A stretch of 40,716 bases of DNA from Candidatus Woesearchaeota archaeon CG10_big_fil_rev_8_21_14_0_10_33_12 (GCA_002762865.1 PCYE01000021.1:1-40716), one strand, 5' to 3'. Positions 22,984-31,479 are shown, numbered from the stretch's first letter. The notes: generated from the letters alone by a model not told the origin. A program made the numbers and translations.

Positions 22984-23580
22984 ATGAATTCTGAAAAAAA
23001 CCATTCTCTCCCTTTTAAAAGAGATACAGCATGGGAACTTGTCAAAGAATACAACAAAGATAAACCTGATCTTAACCATTATCTTGAAAGCGAGGCTATT
23101 ATGCTGGCTCTTGCAAAAAAATTGGGAGAAGATGAAGAAACATGGGGAATGCTTGGTTTAGTGCATGATATTGATTGGGGCATAACAAAAAAAAATCCCA
23201 AAGATCATTTAACTAAGGCCCCTGAGATTTTGAGGAAAGCTAGTTTTAGTGAGGATTTTATTAAAATTATTGTTTCCCATGGTTATGGGTATGAATGTGC
23301 AGGTCTGGAAAATAAAAAAAGAACAACAAAAGCAGAGCATGCCCTTGCCTGCGCTGAAACAGTAACCGGATTAATTCATGCTTACGCATTAATAAGAGGC
23401 TCAATAGATGGCATGAAAGTAAAGGGATTAAAAAAGAAGTTTAAAGAGAAGAGCTTTGCAGCTGCAGTAAACAGGGAAATAATCAAGGAATGCGGAGATT
23501 TAGGGCTTGAGTTAAGTGAGTTTCTGCAGTTGTCAATTGATGCAATAACAGAAATAGCAGATAAGGTTGATTTAATATAA
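22984..23580 (+). CDS. HD-superfamily hydrolase
   Basis: A 198-residue HD-domain protein. A conserved His near YLESEAIMLALAKKLGEDEE is followed by GLVHDIDWG (the HD pair, about 58-66), then IVSHGYGY and the later HALACAETVTGLIHAYALIRG with a metal-binding Asp/Glu region. This belongs to the HDIG-related family of predicted phosphohydrolases common in archaea and Clostridia. The substrate is unknown. The start is set by AAAGGAGG at about 22967-22974, 10 bases before the ATG. Its stop is one base before the GGPP synthase start. Confidence 0.8.
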   Translation: MNSEKNHSLPFKRDTAWELVKEYNKDKPDLNHYLESEAIMLALAKKLGEDEETWGMLGLVHDIDWGITKKNPKDHLTKAPEILRKASFSEDFIKIIVSHGYGYECAGLENKKRTTKAEHALACAETVTGLIHAYALIRGSIDGMKVKGLKKKFKEKSFAAAVNREIIKECGDLGLELSEFLQLSIDAITEIADKVDLI

Positions 23581-23581
23581 A

Positions 23582-24640
23582 ATGATTATAACTGATATAT
23601 TGGAATATTATAAAGAAAAAATAGAACTTAGGCTAAAAACCTTTCTGGATGAAAAAATTTCTGAAGCAGAAAAAATATCTTATTCTTCAAGAGAGATAAT
23701 GCAGTACATAAAAGAGTTTAATCTCAGGGGAGGAAAAAGAATAAGGTCAGTATTAATCATAATGGCCTACAAATCTCTTGGAGGAAAAAATGAAAATGCA
23801 ATAATTGATATTGCTGCGTCAGCAGAGCTAATGCAGTCATTCCTCCTGATCCATGATGATATAATTGATGATGATGATTTAAGGAGGGGCGGTCCAACCA
23901 TGCATAGAATATATGCAGAAAAATACAAAGGCTGTGATAACCCCAAAAAATTTGGGGAAAACATGGCAATAATAGCAGGCGATCTTCTTGCATCTCTTGG
24001 AAATGAAATAATCTCTAAATCAGCTTTTGATGAAGAAAAAAAGCTAAAGCTATTGCAGAAATTCAACAAGATTATAAAACTAACTGGCTATGGGGAAATA
24101 ATTGATATTTTGTCTGGGCTAAAAACTAATGTGACAGAACAAGATATATCAAAAATGCACAAGTTAAAAACAGCTGTATACACAATAGAAGGGCCCTTGC
24201 ACATGGGCGCAATAGCCGCAGGAGCATCAGATGATCAGCTAAAAATACTAAGTGAATATGCAATTCCATTGGGTATGGCATTTCAACTAAAGGATGATAT
24301 CCTGGGATTATTTGGCTCAGAGGAAAAGCTTGGCAAGCCAGCTGATTCTGATATAAAAGAGGGCAAAAAAACACTTCTTATTTTAAAGGTACTGGAGAAT
24401 GCAAATAAAGAACAAAAAGAGCTCATTGGAAATGCATTGGGAAACAAAGATATAACAAAAACAGAGCTAACAAAGGTAAGAGAAATAATAAAAGAAACAG
24501 GCTCACTATCTTATTCAGAAAATCTGGCAGAAAAACTAGTGAAAAAAGCAAAGAATGCAATAAAAACTTCTGATTTTGAAACGCATGGAAAAGATTTCTT
24601 TTTGGAAATAGCAGATTATGTAATCAAAAGAGATTACTAA
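23582..24640 (+). CDS. Geranylgeranyl/polyprenyl diphosphate synthase
   Basis: A 352-residue trans-prenyl diphosphate synthase that condenses IPP with allylic diphosphates to make the C20 chain of archaeal lipids. GGKRIR (50-55) binds IPP. The first Asp-rich motif is DDIID (92-96) and the second is LKDDILGLFG (about 237-246). Five residues before the first motif is Phe87, the position that sets chain length in type I archaeal GGPP synthases, so C20 is the likely product. It sits directly upstream of ispD, ispF and ispE, so supply of C5 units and their elongation are in one operon. Confidence 0.93.
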   Translation: MIITDILEYYKEKIELRLKTFLDEKISEAEKISYSSREIMQYIKEFNLRGGKRIRSVLIIMAYKSLGGKNENAIIDIAASAELMQSFLLIHDDIIDDDDLRRGGPTMHRIYAEKYKGCDNPKKFGENMAIIAGDLLASLGNEIISKSAFDEEKKLKLLQKFNKIIKLTGYGEIIDILSGLKTNVTEQDISKMHKLKTAVYTIEGPLHMGAIAAGASDDQLKILSEYAIPLGMAFQLKDDILGLFGSEEKLGKPADSDIKEGKKTLLILKVLENANKEQKELIGNALGNKDITKTELTKVREIIKETGSLSYSENLAEKLVKKAKNAIKTSDFETHGKDFFLEIADYVIKRDY

Positions 24641-24641
24641 A

Positions 24642-24719
24642 ATGGAGAGAAGAAAAACAAGAGGTATGAAGGTAGGAAAAATTTTTGAAGCGTTATTAAA
24701 TAAAATAAGAAAATTATAG
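24642..24719 (+). CDS. Possible 25-aa basic peptide between GGPP synthase and ispD
   Basis: An ATG one base after the GGPP synthase stop opens a 25-codon frame to TAG at 24717-24719, filling the gap to ispD. The product is very basic and amphipathic (MERRKTRGMKVGKIFEALL, then a Lys/Arg tail), like a small membrane-associating helix. No clear ribosome binding site precedes it, so it would rely on coupling to the upstream stop. It may also be a translated leader for ispD. Confidence 0.35.
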   Translation: MERRKTRGMKVGKIFEALLNKIRKL

Positions 24720-24728
24720 GTGGGTTGT

Positions 24729-25418
24729 ATGAAAACAACAGCAATAATACTAGCAGCAGGAAAGGCAAAAAGAATGATGGCTGATAAAAATAAACTCTTC
24801 TTAGAGCTGCGAAAACCAATTTTAATACATGCAGTAGAGGCATTTGAAAACCACAGATTAATCAATGAGATAATAATTGTTGTAAACAAAAAAGATTTAG
24901 AGGTTTGCAGCAAGATTGTTGAAAAAAATATCTTTAAAAAAATCCAGAAAATAATTGTTGGAGGCGAAACAAGACAGCAGTCATCATACAATGGTGTTAT
25001 GGAAGCAGATTCTGATATTATTATTATCCATGATGGGGCAAGACCGCTTGTAACAGAGGATTCTATAACAAACTCAATCAGGGATGCCTTAAATTATGGA
25101 GCCTCTGTTGTTGCAGTGCCTCTAAAAGAAACTGTAAAAAAGGTTGATAATTGTTTTGTTAAAAACACTCTTGATAGAGATGCATTATGGATTGCCCAAA
25201 CACCACAAACATTCAAGGCAGATATTATTAAAAAGGCGCATGAAGCAGCAGAAAGAGATGGTTTTTTTGGAAAAGATGATTCTTCATTAGTTGAAAGATT
25301 AGGTTATAAAGTTAGGATATGCATGGGGCATTATGAAAATTTAAAGATAACAACACCAGATGATCTGATAATAGCAAAGCATATATTTAAGAAAAATAAT
25401 GGTGATTATTATGATTAG
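24729..25418 (+). CDS. ispD: 2-C-methyl-D-erythritol 4-phosphate cytidylyltransferase (IspD)
   Basis: A 229-residue CTP transferase, third step of the MEP isoprenoid pathway. Seen: ILAAGKAKRM (about 6-15), the CTP-binding loop with NKLFLEL, GGETRQQSSYNG (80-91), HDGARPLV (102-109), WIAQTPQTF (about 157-165) and the closing ITTPDDLIIAK. All belong to IspD and not to general nucleotidyltransferases. The ATG at 24729 follows GGTGGG; a GTG nine bases earlier is possible. It overlaps ispF by 8 bases. A bacterial-type gene in an archaeal operon. Confidence 0.95.
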   Translation: MKTTAIILAAGKAKRMMADKNKLFLELRKPILIHAVEAFENHRLINEIIIVVNKKDLEVCSKIVEKNIFKKIQKIIVGGETRQQSSYNGVMEADSDIIIIHDGARPLVTEDSITNSIRDALNYGASVVAVPLKETVKKVDNCFVKNTLDRDALWIAQTPQTFKADIIKKAHEAAERDGFFGKDDSSLVERLGYKVRICMGHYENLKITTPDDLIIAKHIFKKNNGDYYD

Positions 25419-25890
25419 GGTTGGTATTGGCCAGGATTCTCATAGGTTTATAAGAAAAAGCAAAAAAAGGCTTGCTCTTGGTGGTGTGATAATCCATGAT
25501 GAAAAGGGCTTAGAAGGAAATTCTGATGGTGATGTTGTGCTGCATGCTATCTTCAACGCCCTAAGCCAGGCTGTTGGCAAAAGATCAATAGGGTTCTATT
25601 CTGATAAGATGTGCAGGGAAGGAATTAAAGACAGCAGGGAATACCTAAAGCTGGCATTGAAGATGGTCAAGGACAGCGGTTATAAAGTAAATAATATTGG
25701 TGTGATGATTGAGGCAAAAAAACCAAGGATTGAGCCATATGTTGATGATATGAAAAAGAGCATAGCAAGGATATTAATGATCACACAAAACATGGTTGGT
25801 ATAACAGCAACTTCTGGCGAGGGCCTTACTGCCTTTGGCAGAGGCATGGGAATACAGGTATTTGCAATAGCAACTGTTGTCAGGTGTTAA
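25411..25890 (+). CDS. ispF: 2-C-methyl-D-erythritol 2,4-cyclodiphosphate synthase (IspF)
   Basis: A 159-residue trimeric zinc enzyme that cyclises CDP-ME 2-phosphate. The metal ligands are present: Asp and His in GIGQDSHRF (about 5-13) and the His in DGDVVLHAIFNAL. The C-terminal TATSGEGLTAFGRGMGIQVFA gives the Thr-Ser-Glu and hydrophobic cavity. The loop after the metal helix reads SIGFYSDKMCREGIKDSREYL, differing from the usual GDIG-FPDTD. The ATG lies inside the ispD end and follows GGTGAT; ispE starts 4 bases after its stop. Confidence 0.94.
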   Translation: MIRVGIGQDSHRFIRKSKKRLALGGVIIHDEKGLEGNSDGDVVLHAIFNALSQAVGKRSIGFYSDKMCREGIKDSREYLKLALKMVKDSGYKVNNIGVMIEAKKPRIEPYVDDMKKSIARILMITQNMVGITATSGEGLTAFGRGMGIQVFAIATVVRC

Positions 25891-25894
25891 TATA

Positions 25895-26767
25895 ATGGAA
25901 CTAATCCAAAAGGCATATGCCAAAATAAACCTTTCCCTGGATATCATTAAGAGACTCTCTTCTGGATACCATAAAATAGAATCTGTTATACAGGAACTTG
26001 AGCTGTATGATATAATTAAACTAAAGAAAATAGAAAAAGGCATAAAACTTAAGTGTAATATTAATATTTGTCCAGCTAATGAAAACCTTGCTTACAAAGC
26101 AGCAGAGCTTCTTATTAAAAAGTTTAAAATAAACAGGGGTGTTGAAATAACTATTGAGAAAAATATTCCTATTGCAGCTGGCCTAAGCGGAGGAAGTGCA
26201 GATGCTGCTGCAACATTAAAGGGCATGAACAATATCTTTAATTTAGGTTTATCAGAAGAGAAACTAATTGAAATATCCAATGATATTGGCATGGATGTTG
26301 CATTTTGTTTATTTGGCGGAACAGCATATGCAACCGGTAAGGGCAATGAATTGCAGAGGATAGAAGATTTTCCAATGCTTTATGTTGTTTTGGCAAAGCC
26401 AAAGTTTGGTATTTTAGCAAAAGATGCTTATAATAATCTTAATTATAAAAAAATAGGCAGACAGCTAAAAACAGCTAAAATGCTTTGTGCAATCAGGAAA
26501 AAAAGCATTAATAAAATTGCAGAAAATCTACATAATGATTTTGAATATTCTGTCTGCAAGAAGTATTCAATTATTAATGAAATCAAGCAAAAAATGATAG
26601 AAAATAAAGCATTAAATGCATTGATGTCTGGCTCCGGCCCAACTGTGTTTGGGATAATTCAAGATAAAGCTATTGCAGAAAACATACAGGATAGCTTAAA
26701 AAAAGATCATTATTTTAGGAAAAAGCTTGATTTTGTTTGCATAACATACACCAATACTATTCATTAA
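25895..26767 (+). CDS. ispE: 4-diphosphocytidyl-2-C-methyl-D-erythritol kinase (IspE)
   Basis: A 290-residue GHMP kinase of the MEP pathway. Seen: AYAKINLSLDI at the N-terminus (catalytic Lys and Asn), the ATP loop NIPIAAGLSGGSADAAATL (about 90-108), the catalytic Asp region GMDVAFCLFGGTA, and NALMSGSGPTVFGI, the GHMP motif 3. This combination is specific for IspE rather than mevalonate kinases. AGGTG precedes the ATG at 25895. Last gene of the rpo11-ispE operon. Confidence 0.94.
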   Translation: MELIQKAYAKINLSLDIIKRLSSGYHKIESVIQELELYDIIKLKKIEKGIKLKCNINICPANENLAYKAAELLIKKFKINRGVEITIEKNIPIAAGLSGGSADAAATLKGMNNIFNLGLSEEKLIEISNDIGMDVAFCLFGGTAYATGKGNELQRIEDFPMLYVVLAKPKFGILAKDAYNNLNYKKIGRQLKTAKMLCAIRKKSINKIAENLHNDFEYSVCKKYSIINEIKQKMIENKALNALMSGSGPTVFGIIQDKAIAENIQDSLKKDHYFRKKLDFVCITYTNTIH

Positions 26768-26807
26768 TTTAAAATTTACTTTTTTATAGTAGTAATAAAG
26801 GAAAAGA

Positions 26808-26816
26808 TTTATAAAC
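26808..26816 (+). promoter_or_regulatory. TATA box for the gene at 26839
   Basis: GGAAAAGA-TTTATAAAC, centred 27 bases before the ATG at 26839. Confidence 0.5.
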
Positions 26817-26838
26817 ATATATTATACCCTTCTGGTTT

Positions 26839-27591
26839 ATGAATAAAAAACAATGCCAATATCATTTTGGAAGATTATGTAATAATACTGATATCATTTT
26901 CTCCTGTAATAGTGGCTTTTTGGGTTATACTTTAATTAGAGATATTTTGAATTACCAAAACATGGAAAACCCAATGCCTTTTATTATTACTGAAGGTGTT
27001 CTTATGACATTTTGTGGTTTTATGTCAATTAAGATTGGTTTAAAGGAGAGGTTTTCATCATTAATTAGAAATTATGAAATTAAAACAAACAAATCAAAAT
27101 ATCCTTTTGAACACAGCAAAAAAGTGATTATAGATGATTCAGATGGGTTAGAAATGTTATTGGATAAAACAGCAAGAAAAGAAGACTTAGAGTGGGGAAC
27201 TCTGTTAAATGCTTATGATGACAAAGACAATGCAGTTATCTATAAAATATCAGACTCTGAAATATTAAAAAATTTTAAAATTTCTGGCAAAAAATTAGTT
27301 AAAAAAGACTTTTTTTGGGAGCAAACAATAACTCTCAGTGGTCAAAAATTAGCTAATTTAGGTTATAACGGATTACATCATTATCATCCTTTTAATGAAT
27401 ATGGTAATTTTGCGATTAATCTTGTGGATAGGTTTTCCCCACGCAATTGGATAAATCTATTAACTTTCAACATGCCTGAAGGGCCTGAGATAATAGGATA
27501 CAATAACCAGTTTGTTTATATTCCAAAGGACAAAAATAAGAAAGAATTATTGCTGGCAAGTCCAAAAAAGATAATGGAATACTTAAGTTAA
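26839..27591 (+). CDS. Membrane protein with a C-terminal HxHP (possibly JAMM-like) domain
   Basis: A 250-residue protein with two weakly hydrophobic segments near the N-terminus (about 18-36 and 46-66) and a soluble domain from 90 on. The segment GLHHYHPFNEYGN (about 177-189), followed by INLVD and later LLTFNMPEGPEIIGYN, recalls the HxHP...SxxD zinc site of JAB/MPN proteases. However, the Ser position is not met and no upstream catalytic Glu is evident, so this is a weak likeness. It lies between ispE and ispH but has its own promoter. Function unknown. Confidence 0.4.
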   Translation: MNKKQCQYHFGRLCNNTDIIFSCNSGFLGYTLIRDILNYQNMENPMPFIITEGVLMTFCGFMSIKIGLKERFSSLIRNYEIKTNKSKYPFEHSKKVIIDDSDGLEMLLDKTARKEDLEWGTLLNAYDDKDNAVIYKISDSEILKNFKISGKKLVKKDFFWEQTITLSGQKLANLGYNGLHHYHPFNEYGNFAINLVDRFSPRNWINLLTFNMPEGPEIIGYNNQFVYIPKDKNKKELLLASPKKIMEYLS

Positions 27592-27684
27592 TTCTTCAAT
27601 TTTTTAATCAAAACTGAAAATTTTAAGAAAGATTTATAAAAAGATTTTTTCCAATAACAATAATATAGATTAATTGGTGAAATT

Positions 27685-28494
27685 ATGAAAATTATTTGTG
27701 CAGAGAACATGGGCTTTTGCTTTGGTGTAAAGAGAGCACTTGACATGGTCTTAAAAGAAAAGAATGCTTATACTCTTGGCCAGCTCATACATAATCCACA
27801 GGTTGTTGAACTGCTTGAGAAAAAAGGAATTAAGGCTGTTAATTCAGTTAATGAGGTTAATGATGGAACTCTGATTATAACTGCTCATGGGACATCAAAA
27901 TCAAACATTTTGAAAGCAAGGAAAAAAGGTCTTAAAATAATAGACACAACATGTCCTCTTGTAAAAAGGGTTCATAAACTCGCAAAAAAGTTTGACAATG
28001 AAGGTTATAATATTATTTTGGTTGGAGATAAAGAACATTCTGAAGTCAAAGGGGTTGTTAGCAACGCTGATCATATTCTTGTGATAAACAGTGCAAAAGA
28101 AGCAAAAAGTTTGAGGTTTGGTAAGGCTTGTGTGTTATCCCAAACAACACAGTCACTAGAAAAATTTAATGAGATTGCTGTTATATTAAAGAAAAATATC
28201 CCGGATTTAAAGGTGTTTAATACAATATGTGATGCCACAAAGAAAAGGCAGGATTCAGCTATGAATCTTGCTAAAAAGGTTGATTTAATGATTGTCATTG
28301 GCGGCTATAACAGTGCTAACACAAAAATGTTAAGCCAGATTTGTAGCAAAATAGTTGAAACGAAACATATAGAAAAAGCTGATGAACTTGATTATAAATG
28401 GTTTAACGGAAAGAATATGATTGGATTAACAGCCGGAGCATCAACTCCAGATTGGGTAATTAGTGATATAAGAACAAAGATAGAGGCTATATAA
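27685..28494 (+). CDS. ispH: 4-hydroxy-3-methylbut-2-enyl diphosphate reductase (IspH)
   Basis: A 269-residue iron-sulfur enzyme making IPP and DMAPP, last step of the MEP pathway. The three cluster Cys are in MGFCFGVKRA (Cys12), DTTCPLV (about 90-96) and TICDATKKRQ (about 175-184). GQLIHNPQV, AHGTS, GDKEHSEVKG, SQTTQS, GGYNSANT (usually GGKNSSNT) and TAGASTPDW all match. GGTGA precedes the ATG, and a TATA element (GATTTATAAA, about 27629-27638) lies upstream. The 126-residue gene follows directly after its stop. Confidence 0.95.
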   Translation: MKIICAENMGFCFGVKRALDMVLKEKNAYTLGQLIHNPQVVELLEKKGIKAVNSVNEVNDGTLIITAHGTSKSNILKARKKGLKIIDTTCPLVKRVHKLAKKFDNEGYNIILVGDKEHSEVKGVVSNADHILVINSAKEAKSLRFGKACVLSQTTQSLEKFNEIAVILKKNIPDLKVFNTICDATKKRQDSAMNLAKKVDLMIVIGGYNSANTKMLSQICSKIVETKHIEKADELDYKWFNGKNMIGLTAGASTPDWVISDIRTKIEAI

Positions 28495-28875
28495 ATGAAA
28501 CCTAAGAAAGGATTGACAATTGAGGAATGCGTAAAAAAAGCAGAGAAATTTATAGAGTCTCAAGGAGTTTGCCTGCTTTTATATGACATAAAAGGGTCAA
28601 GAAATTTTGAGATAAATGAATTTATTCAAAAACGAGCCGAGATACAGGAAAGTTTGAACAATAAATTTTCAAAATATATGCCTAAAAATGATTTAGACGT
28701 CATGGGAATATTTAAGAAGGGATTTCAGATACAGAGGGGTGATGCTGCTGTTGCAGGAATAAATTCAGCAGAGGTTATTCCTGAGATAATTAATTATCAA
28801 AAGGAAATGTTTCCAGATGTACCGCTTTATTGGAGTGTGGCAAAGAATGGTTTTGATAAGAAAGGTTATATTTAG
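28495..28875 (+). CDS. SatD-like / nucleotide-cyclase-fold small protein (tentative)
   Basis: A 126-residue protein starting directly after the ispH stop. Residues 25-38 (VCLLLYDIKGSRNF), the following QKRAEIQESLNNKF, and QIQRGDAAVAGIN near 78-90 follow the DIxGSR...RxxxQxxL...GD pattern of SatD-family proteins, which are distantly like class III cyclases. It is short for that family and lacks an obvious second metal Asp, so the match is tentative. Co-transcription with ispH suggests no clear role. Confidence 0.4.
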   Translation: MKPKKGLTIEECVKKAEKFIESQGVCLLLYDIKGSRNFEINEFIQKRAEIQESLNNKFSKYMPKNDLDVMGIFKKGFQIQRGDAAVAGINSAEVIPEIINYQKEMFPDVPLYWSVAKNGFDKKGYI

Positions 28876-28922
28876 TAAATGAACAATTTATTTTATAATC
28901 ATTTGATCCATAATAACTTAAA

Positions 28923-29621
28923 TTATTTTCCGAAGCGCCTTTGTCTCTGCTTGTATTCTTCAATAACTTTTACTAGGTCTTCTTTTTCAAATTCAGGCCA
29001 CATCTTTTCAAGAAAGAACCATTCTGAATAAATTGACTGCCAGGGAAGAAAGTTGCTTGTTCTTCTGTCACCCCCAGTCCTTATTATAAGGTCTGGCTCC
29101 GTATTCATGTAAAGGTTTTCTGCGAATGTATATTCATTAACATCCTTTATATCCAGCTCTTTGTTCTTAATTTTTTCAGCAACTTTTTTTACAGCATCAA
29201 GAATTTCCTCTCTGCCGCCATATGCAAGTGCAATATTAATTTTGTAGTTGTTATAATCCTTAGTTATGTCAATAACTTTTTTTATTTTTTCCTGCACTTT
29301 TTTCGGAAATAAATAATGCCTGCCAATAATATTTATTTTTATTTTATATTTATGAATATCCTCATTTGTTGATATTTCATTAAATCCCTTCTCAAAGAGA
29401 TTCATGAGATAGTTGAACTCTTCTTTTGGCCTGTTAAAGTTCTGAATAGAGAAGCAGTAAAGTGTTATTTCCTTAATTTCTAATTCCTTGCACCATTTAA
29501 ACAGTTTTTTAAGCTTTTCAAAGCCTAACTCATGCCCCCTCCATGGCTCTAACATAAGCCTTTTTGCAAAGCGCCTGTTTCCGTCTAAAATAATTCCAAT
29601 ATGCTCTGGATTTTTGCCCAT
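28923..29621 (-). CDS. uppS: cis-Prenyltransferase (UppS-type polyprenyl diphosphate synthase)
   Basis: A cis-prenyltransferase of 232 residues that elongates a prenyl diphosphate with IPP to a long polyprenol, the lipid carrier for glycans. IILDGNRRFAKR has the catalytic Asp and the phosphate-binding Asn-Arg-Arg. GHELGFEKL, TLYCFSIQNFNRP, ALAYGGREEI, then PDLIIRTGGDRRTSNFLPWQ, and SEWFFLEKMWPEF complete the set. Two ATGs are possible; 29621 is preferred because the TATA at 29644-29651 lies 26 bases from it and only 17 from the ATG at 29630. It converges on the SatD-like gene. Confidence 0.93.
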   Translation of the reverse strand: MGKNPEHIGIILDGNRRFAKRLMLEPWRGHELGFEKLKKLFKWCKELEIKEITLYCFSIQNFNRPKEEFNYLMNLFEKGFNEISTNEDIHKYKIKINIIGRHYLFPKKVQEKIKKVIDITKDYNNYKINIALAYGGREEILDAVKKVAEKIKNKELDIKDVNEYTFAENLYMNTEPDLIIRTGGDRRTSNFLPWQSIYSEWFFLEKMWPEFEKEDLVKVIEEYKQRQRRFGK

Positions 29622-29643
29622 ACAAAACATAAAAAACAGGTTA

Positions 29644-29651
29644 TTTATAAA
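29644..29651 (-). promoter_or_regulatory. TATA box that decides the uppS start
   Basis: On the minus strand AAACC-TTTATAAA. Transcription 26 bases downstream begins at the ATG at 29621, so the upstream ATG at 29630 would be outside the message. Confidence 0.55.
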
Positions 29652-29675
29652 GGTTTTTGTATATTTGATAATTTT

Positions 29676-31028
29676 CTAGTTTTTAATAAAAAAATTTATT
29701 TTGTCTATAAGATCATTTGTTCTTTCCAGACCTTTCTGATAATCTAATAATTCATACCGGTATTTTATCATTGCCAAAGATTTTTCTATAATGTAATTAA
29801 GCCTTGCATCAGCCCCTTTAACCCTGTTGAGCTCTTCTGCATCTTTAATCTCTTTTTCATATTTGCTGAGCTCTTCGTTAATCATGCCGATTGCATAATT
29901 GAGCTTATTATTTATCTTAAGATTCAGCATATTTACCTTTGCGCTGTATTCATCAACTTGTTCTTCAAGCCTTTTTTCGATTTTCCATTGTTTGTAATTT
30001 TTTATTTCCAAAGCTTTTTTCTTGAGTTCTATGATTAGTGACAGCTCTTTGTTCTGAATTCCGCGCTTGAGCAAGGAATCAACCTGCCTTTGCAAACTCT
30101 CTATCTTATATTTATCTTTGTTAATATCCTCTTTTATTTTATTCAAGAGCACAAGATAAGCTTCCTTTTCATTTGCGATAAGGGTATATATCTTATCTAC
30201 TTCTACAATCTTGTTTGTATTTTCAAAGCAGTCATATAAGTACCTTATCCTGCTGTTTTTTAAAGTTAATTCCTCCAACCTTTCAAGTGTTCCTGGTTTC
30301 TCCCAGCCATTGCTTTGGAAAGTATTGTTTAATAGCCTAAATTCAGCATCTATTTTTTCTACTTCAAAAGTTATTCTTGCCTCTATTTCACTTCTTAGGT
30401 TTGATTCAGTATCAACAGATGCTTTTACCTTGTTCTTGAAGTAATTATCATCTTTAAAATCCTGGATTCTGTATAAGTCAGAATTGATTTCATCAAGAAT
30501 GCTTCTTATCTGGTTTATTTTCTGTTTTGTGATATCTCCATTGAATGCAATTTCCACCAGGTTTCTGTTTTTTTGAATATTTTTGTTTAATTCAGCAATC
30601 TCTTGACTGAAGTCATTCAATTGATCTACATTCTTAACATACTTTTTTGGAAAATGTATTAGCTCTCCCTTTTCAGCTATTGAATCAAAATTTTTATCAA
30701 ATTTCTTGTTGAATTCAATTATTTTATCCAAGCTGTAAGATTCCTTGCAGATATTTTCTGCTATTGCCTCCAATGTTTCATTTTCCATTGCCTGATAATA
30801 TCTTGAATTCTCAAATAAGACATCCTGCTTTCTCTTAAATTTGTAGGCTTCAACAGAAATGCAGCCAAGAGATGCAATTATTAGTAACCAAATAATTGAA
30901 TTTTTGATTTTTTTCTTAAAATAATTTATTTTTGACTGCTCCTCAGTTATCAGATCCTCTAATTTTTTGTTTAATTCGCTAAATTTTGATTCAGTTTCTT
31001 CTAAAACATTCTCAAATTCGTTTTTCAT
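29676..31028 (-). CDS. LysM-like membrane protein with long coiled coil (operon gene 6)
   Basis: A 450-residue protein. Residues 1-42 are a cytoplasmic coiled coil and 43-60 a membrane span. Residues 77-128 look like a LysM repeat: ENETLEAIAENICKES matches the GDTLxxIA start, IIEFNKKF the central Asn, and IAEKGELIHFPKKY the ending in which a peptidoglycan LysM has G-x-L-x-IP. From 134 to 445 a long helical, mostly coiled-coil region extends, so the bulk is outside the cell. The lipobox-like SLGC lies at the end of the span but after 50 residues, too far in for a signal peptide. Last gene of a six-gene operon, one base after the previous stop. It resembles no protein I know as a whole. Confidence 0.6.
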   Translation of the reverse strand: MKNEFENVLEETESKFSELNKKLEDLITEEQSKINYFKKKIKNSIIWLLIIASLGCISVEAYKFKRKQDVLFENSRYYQAMENETLEAIAENICKESYSLDKIIEFNKKFDKNFDSIAEKGELIHFPKKYVKNVDQLNDFSQEIAELNKNIQKNRNLVEIAFNGDITKQKINQIRSILDEINSDLYRIQDFKDDNYFKNKVKASVDTESNLRSEIEARITFEVEKIDAEFRLLNNTFQSNGWEKPGTLERLEELTLKNSRIRYLYDCFENTNKIVEVDKIYTLIANEKEAYLVLLNKIKEDINKDKYKIESLQRQVDSLLKRGIQNKELSLIIELKKKALEIKNYKQWKIEKRLEEQVDEYSAKVNMLNLKINNKLNYAIGMINEELSKYEKEIKDAEELNRVKGADARLNYIIEKSLAMIKYRYELLDYQKGLERTNDLIDKINFFIKN

Positions 31029-31029
31029 C

Positions 31030-31479
31030 TTATTTCTCTATAAGTCCTTTTATTTGTCTAAATTGCTTATGGTTTTTTGACAGGTCTTCTTTAGCTGATA
31101 GAAATTCTTTCCTTTTTTTGACAGGATTAAAATAACCTTTTTTTTGATTTATTTTATTAACATAATTATTTTCTATATCTTTGACATTTTGGTTTATTAT
31201 TCTAAAGGCTTCACTTATCTTGTTATTAAACAAATCATTAAGCTGTTGTAAATTTGAGTTATATTCATTAAACAGACCTATGTTTTCATCATAATGGCAT
31301 GCTAATGAATGTTTAGAAATAATGTCTTTTATCTCCTCAAAAAGAGAAATATCCTCATTGTAGATAATATTATTCAATGACGCATAAAGAAGCTTATTAT
31401 AATAATCTATTTTTTTATGATATGTTTTTATTTTGTCCCTTTCTTTTGAAATTTTTTCAAGATTATTAATTTTTAACAC
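31030..31479 (-). CDS. Soluble coiled-coil protein (operon gene 5)
   Basis: A 149-residue, highly charged helical protein with no signal or membrane segment. Long amphipathic stretches (about 5-50 and 70-148, including KDIENNYVNKINQKKGY) suggest a coiled-coil adaptor on the cytoplasmic side. It starts 10 bases after the upstream stop and ends one base before the next start, so it is tightly embedded in the LysM operon. No family recognised. Confidence 0.5.
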   Translation of the reverse strand: MLKINNLEKISKERDKIKTYHKKIDYYNKLLYASLNNIIYNEDISLFEEIKDIISKHSLACHYDENIGLFNEYNSNLQQLNDLFNNKISEAFRIINQNVKDIENNYVNKINQKKGYFNPVKKRKEFLSAKEDLSKNHKQFRQIKGLIEK

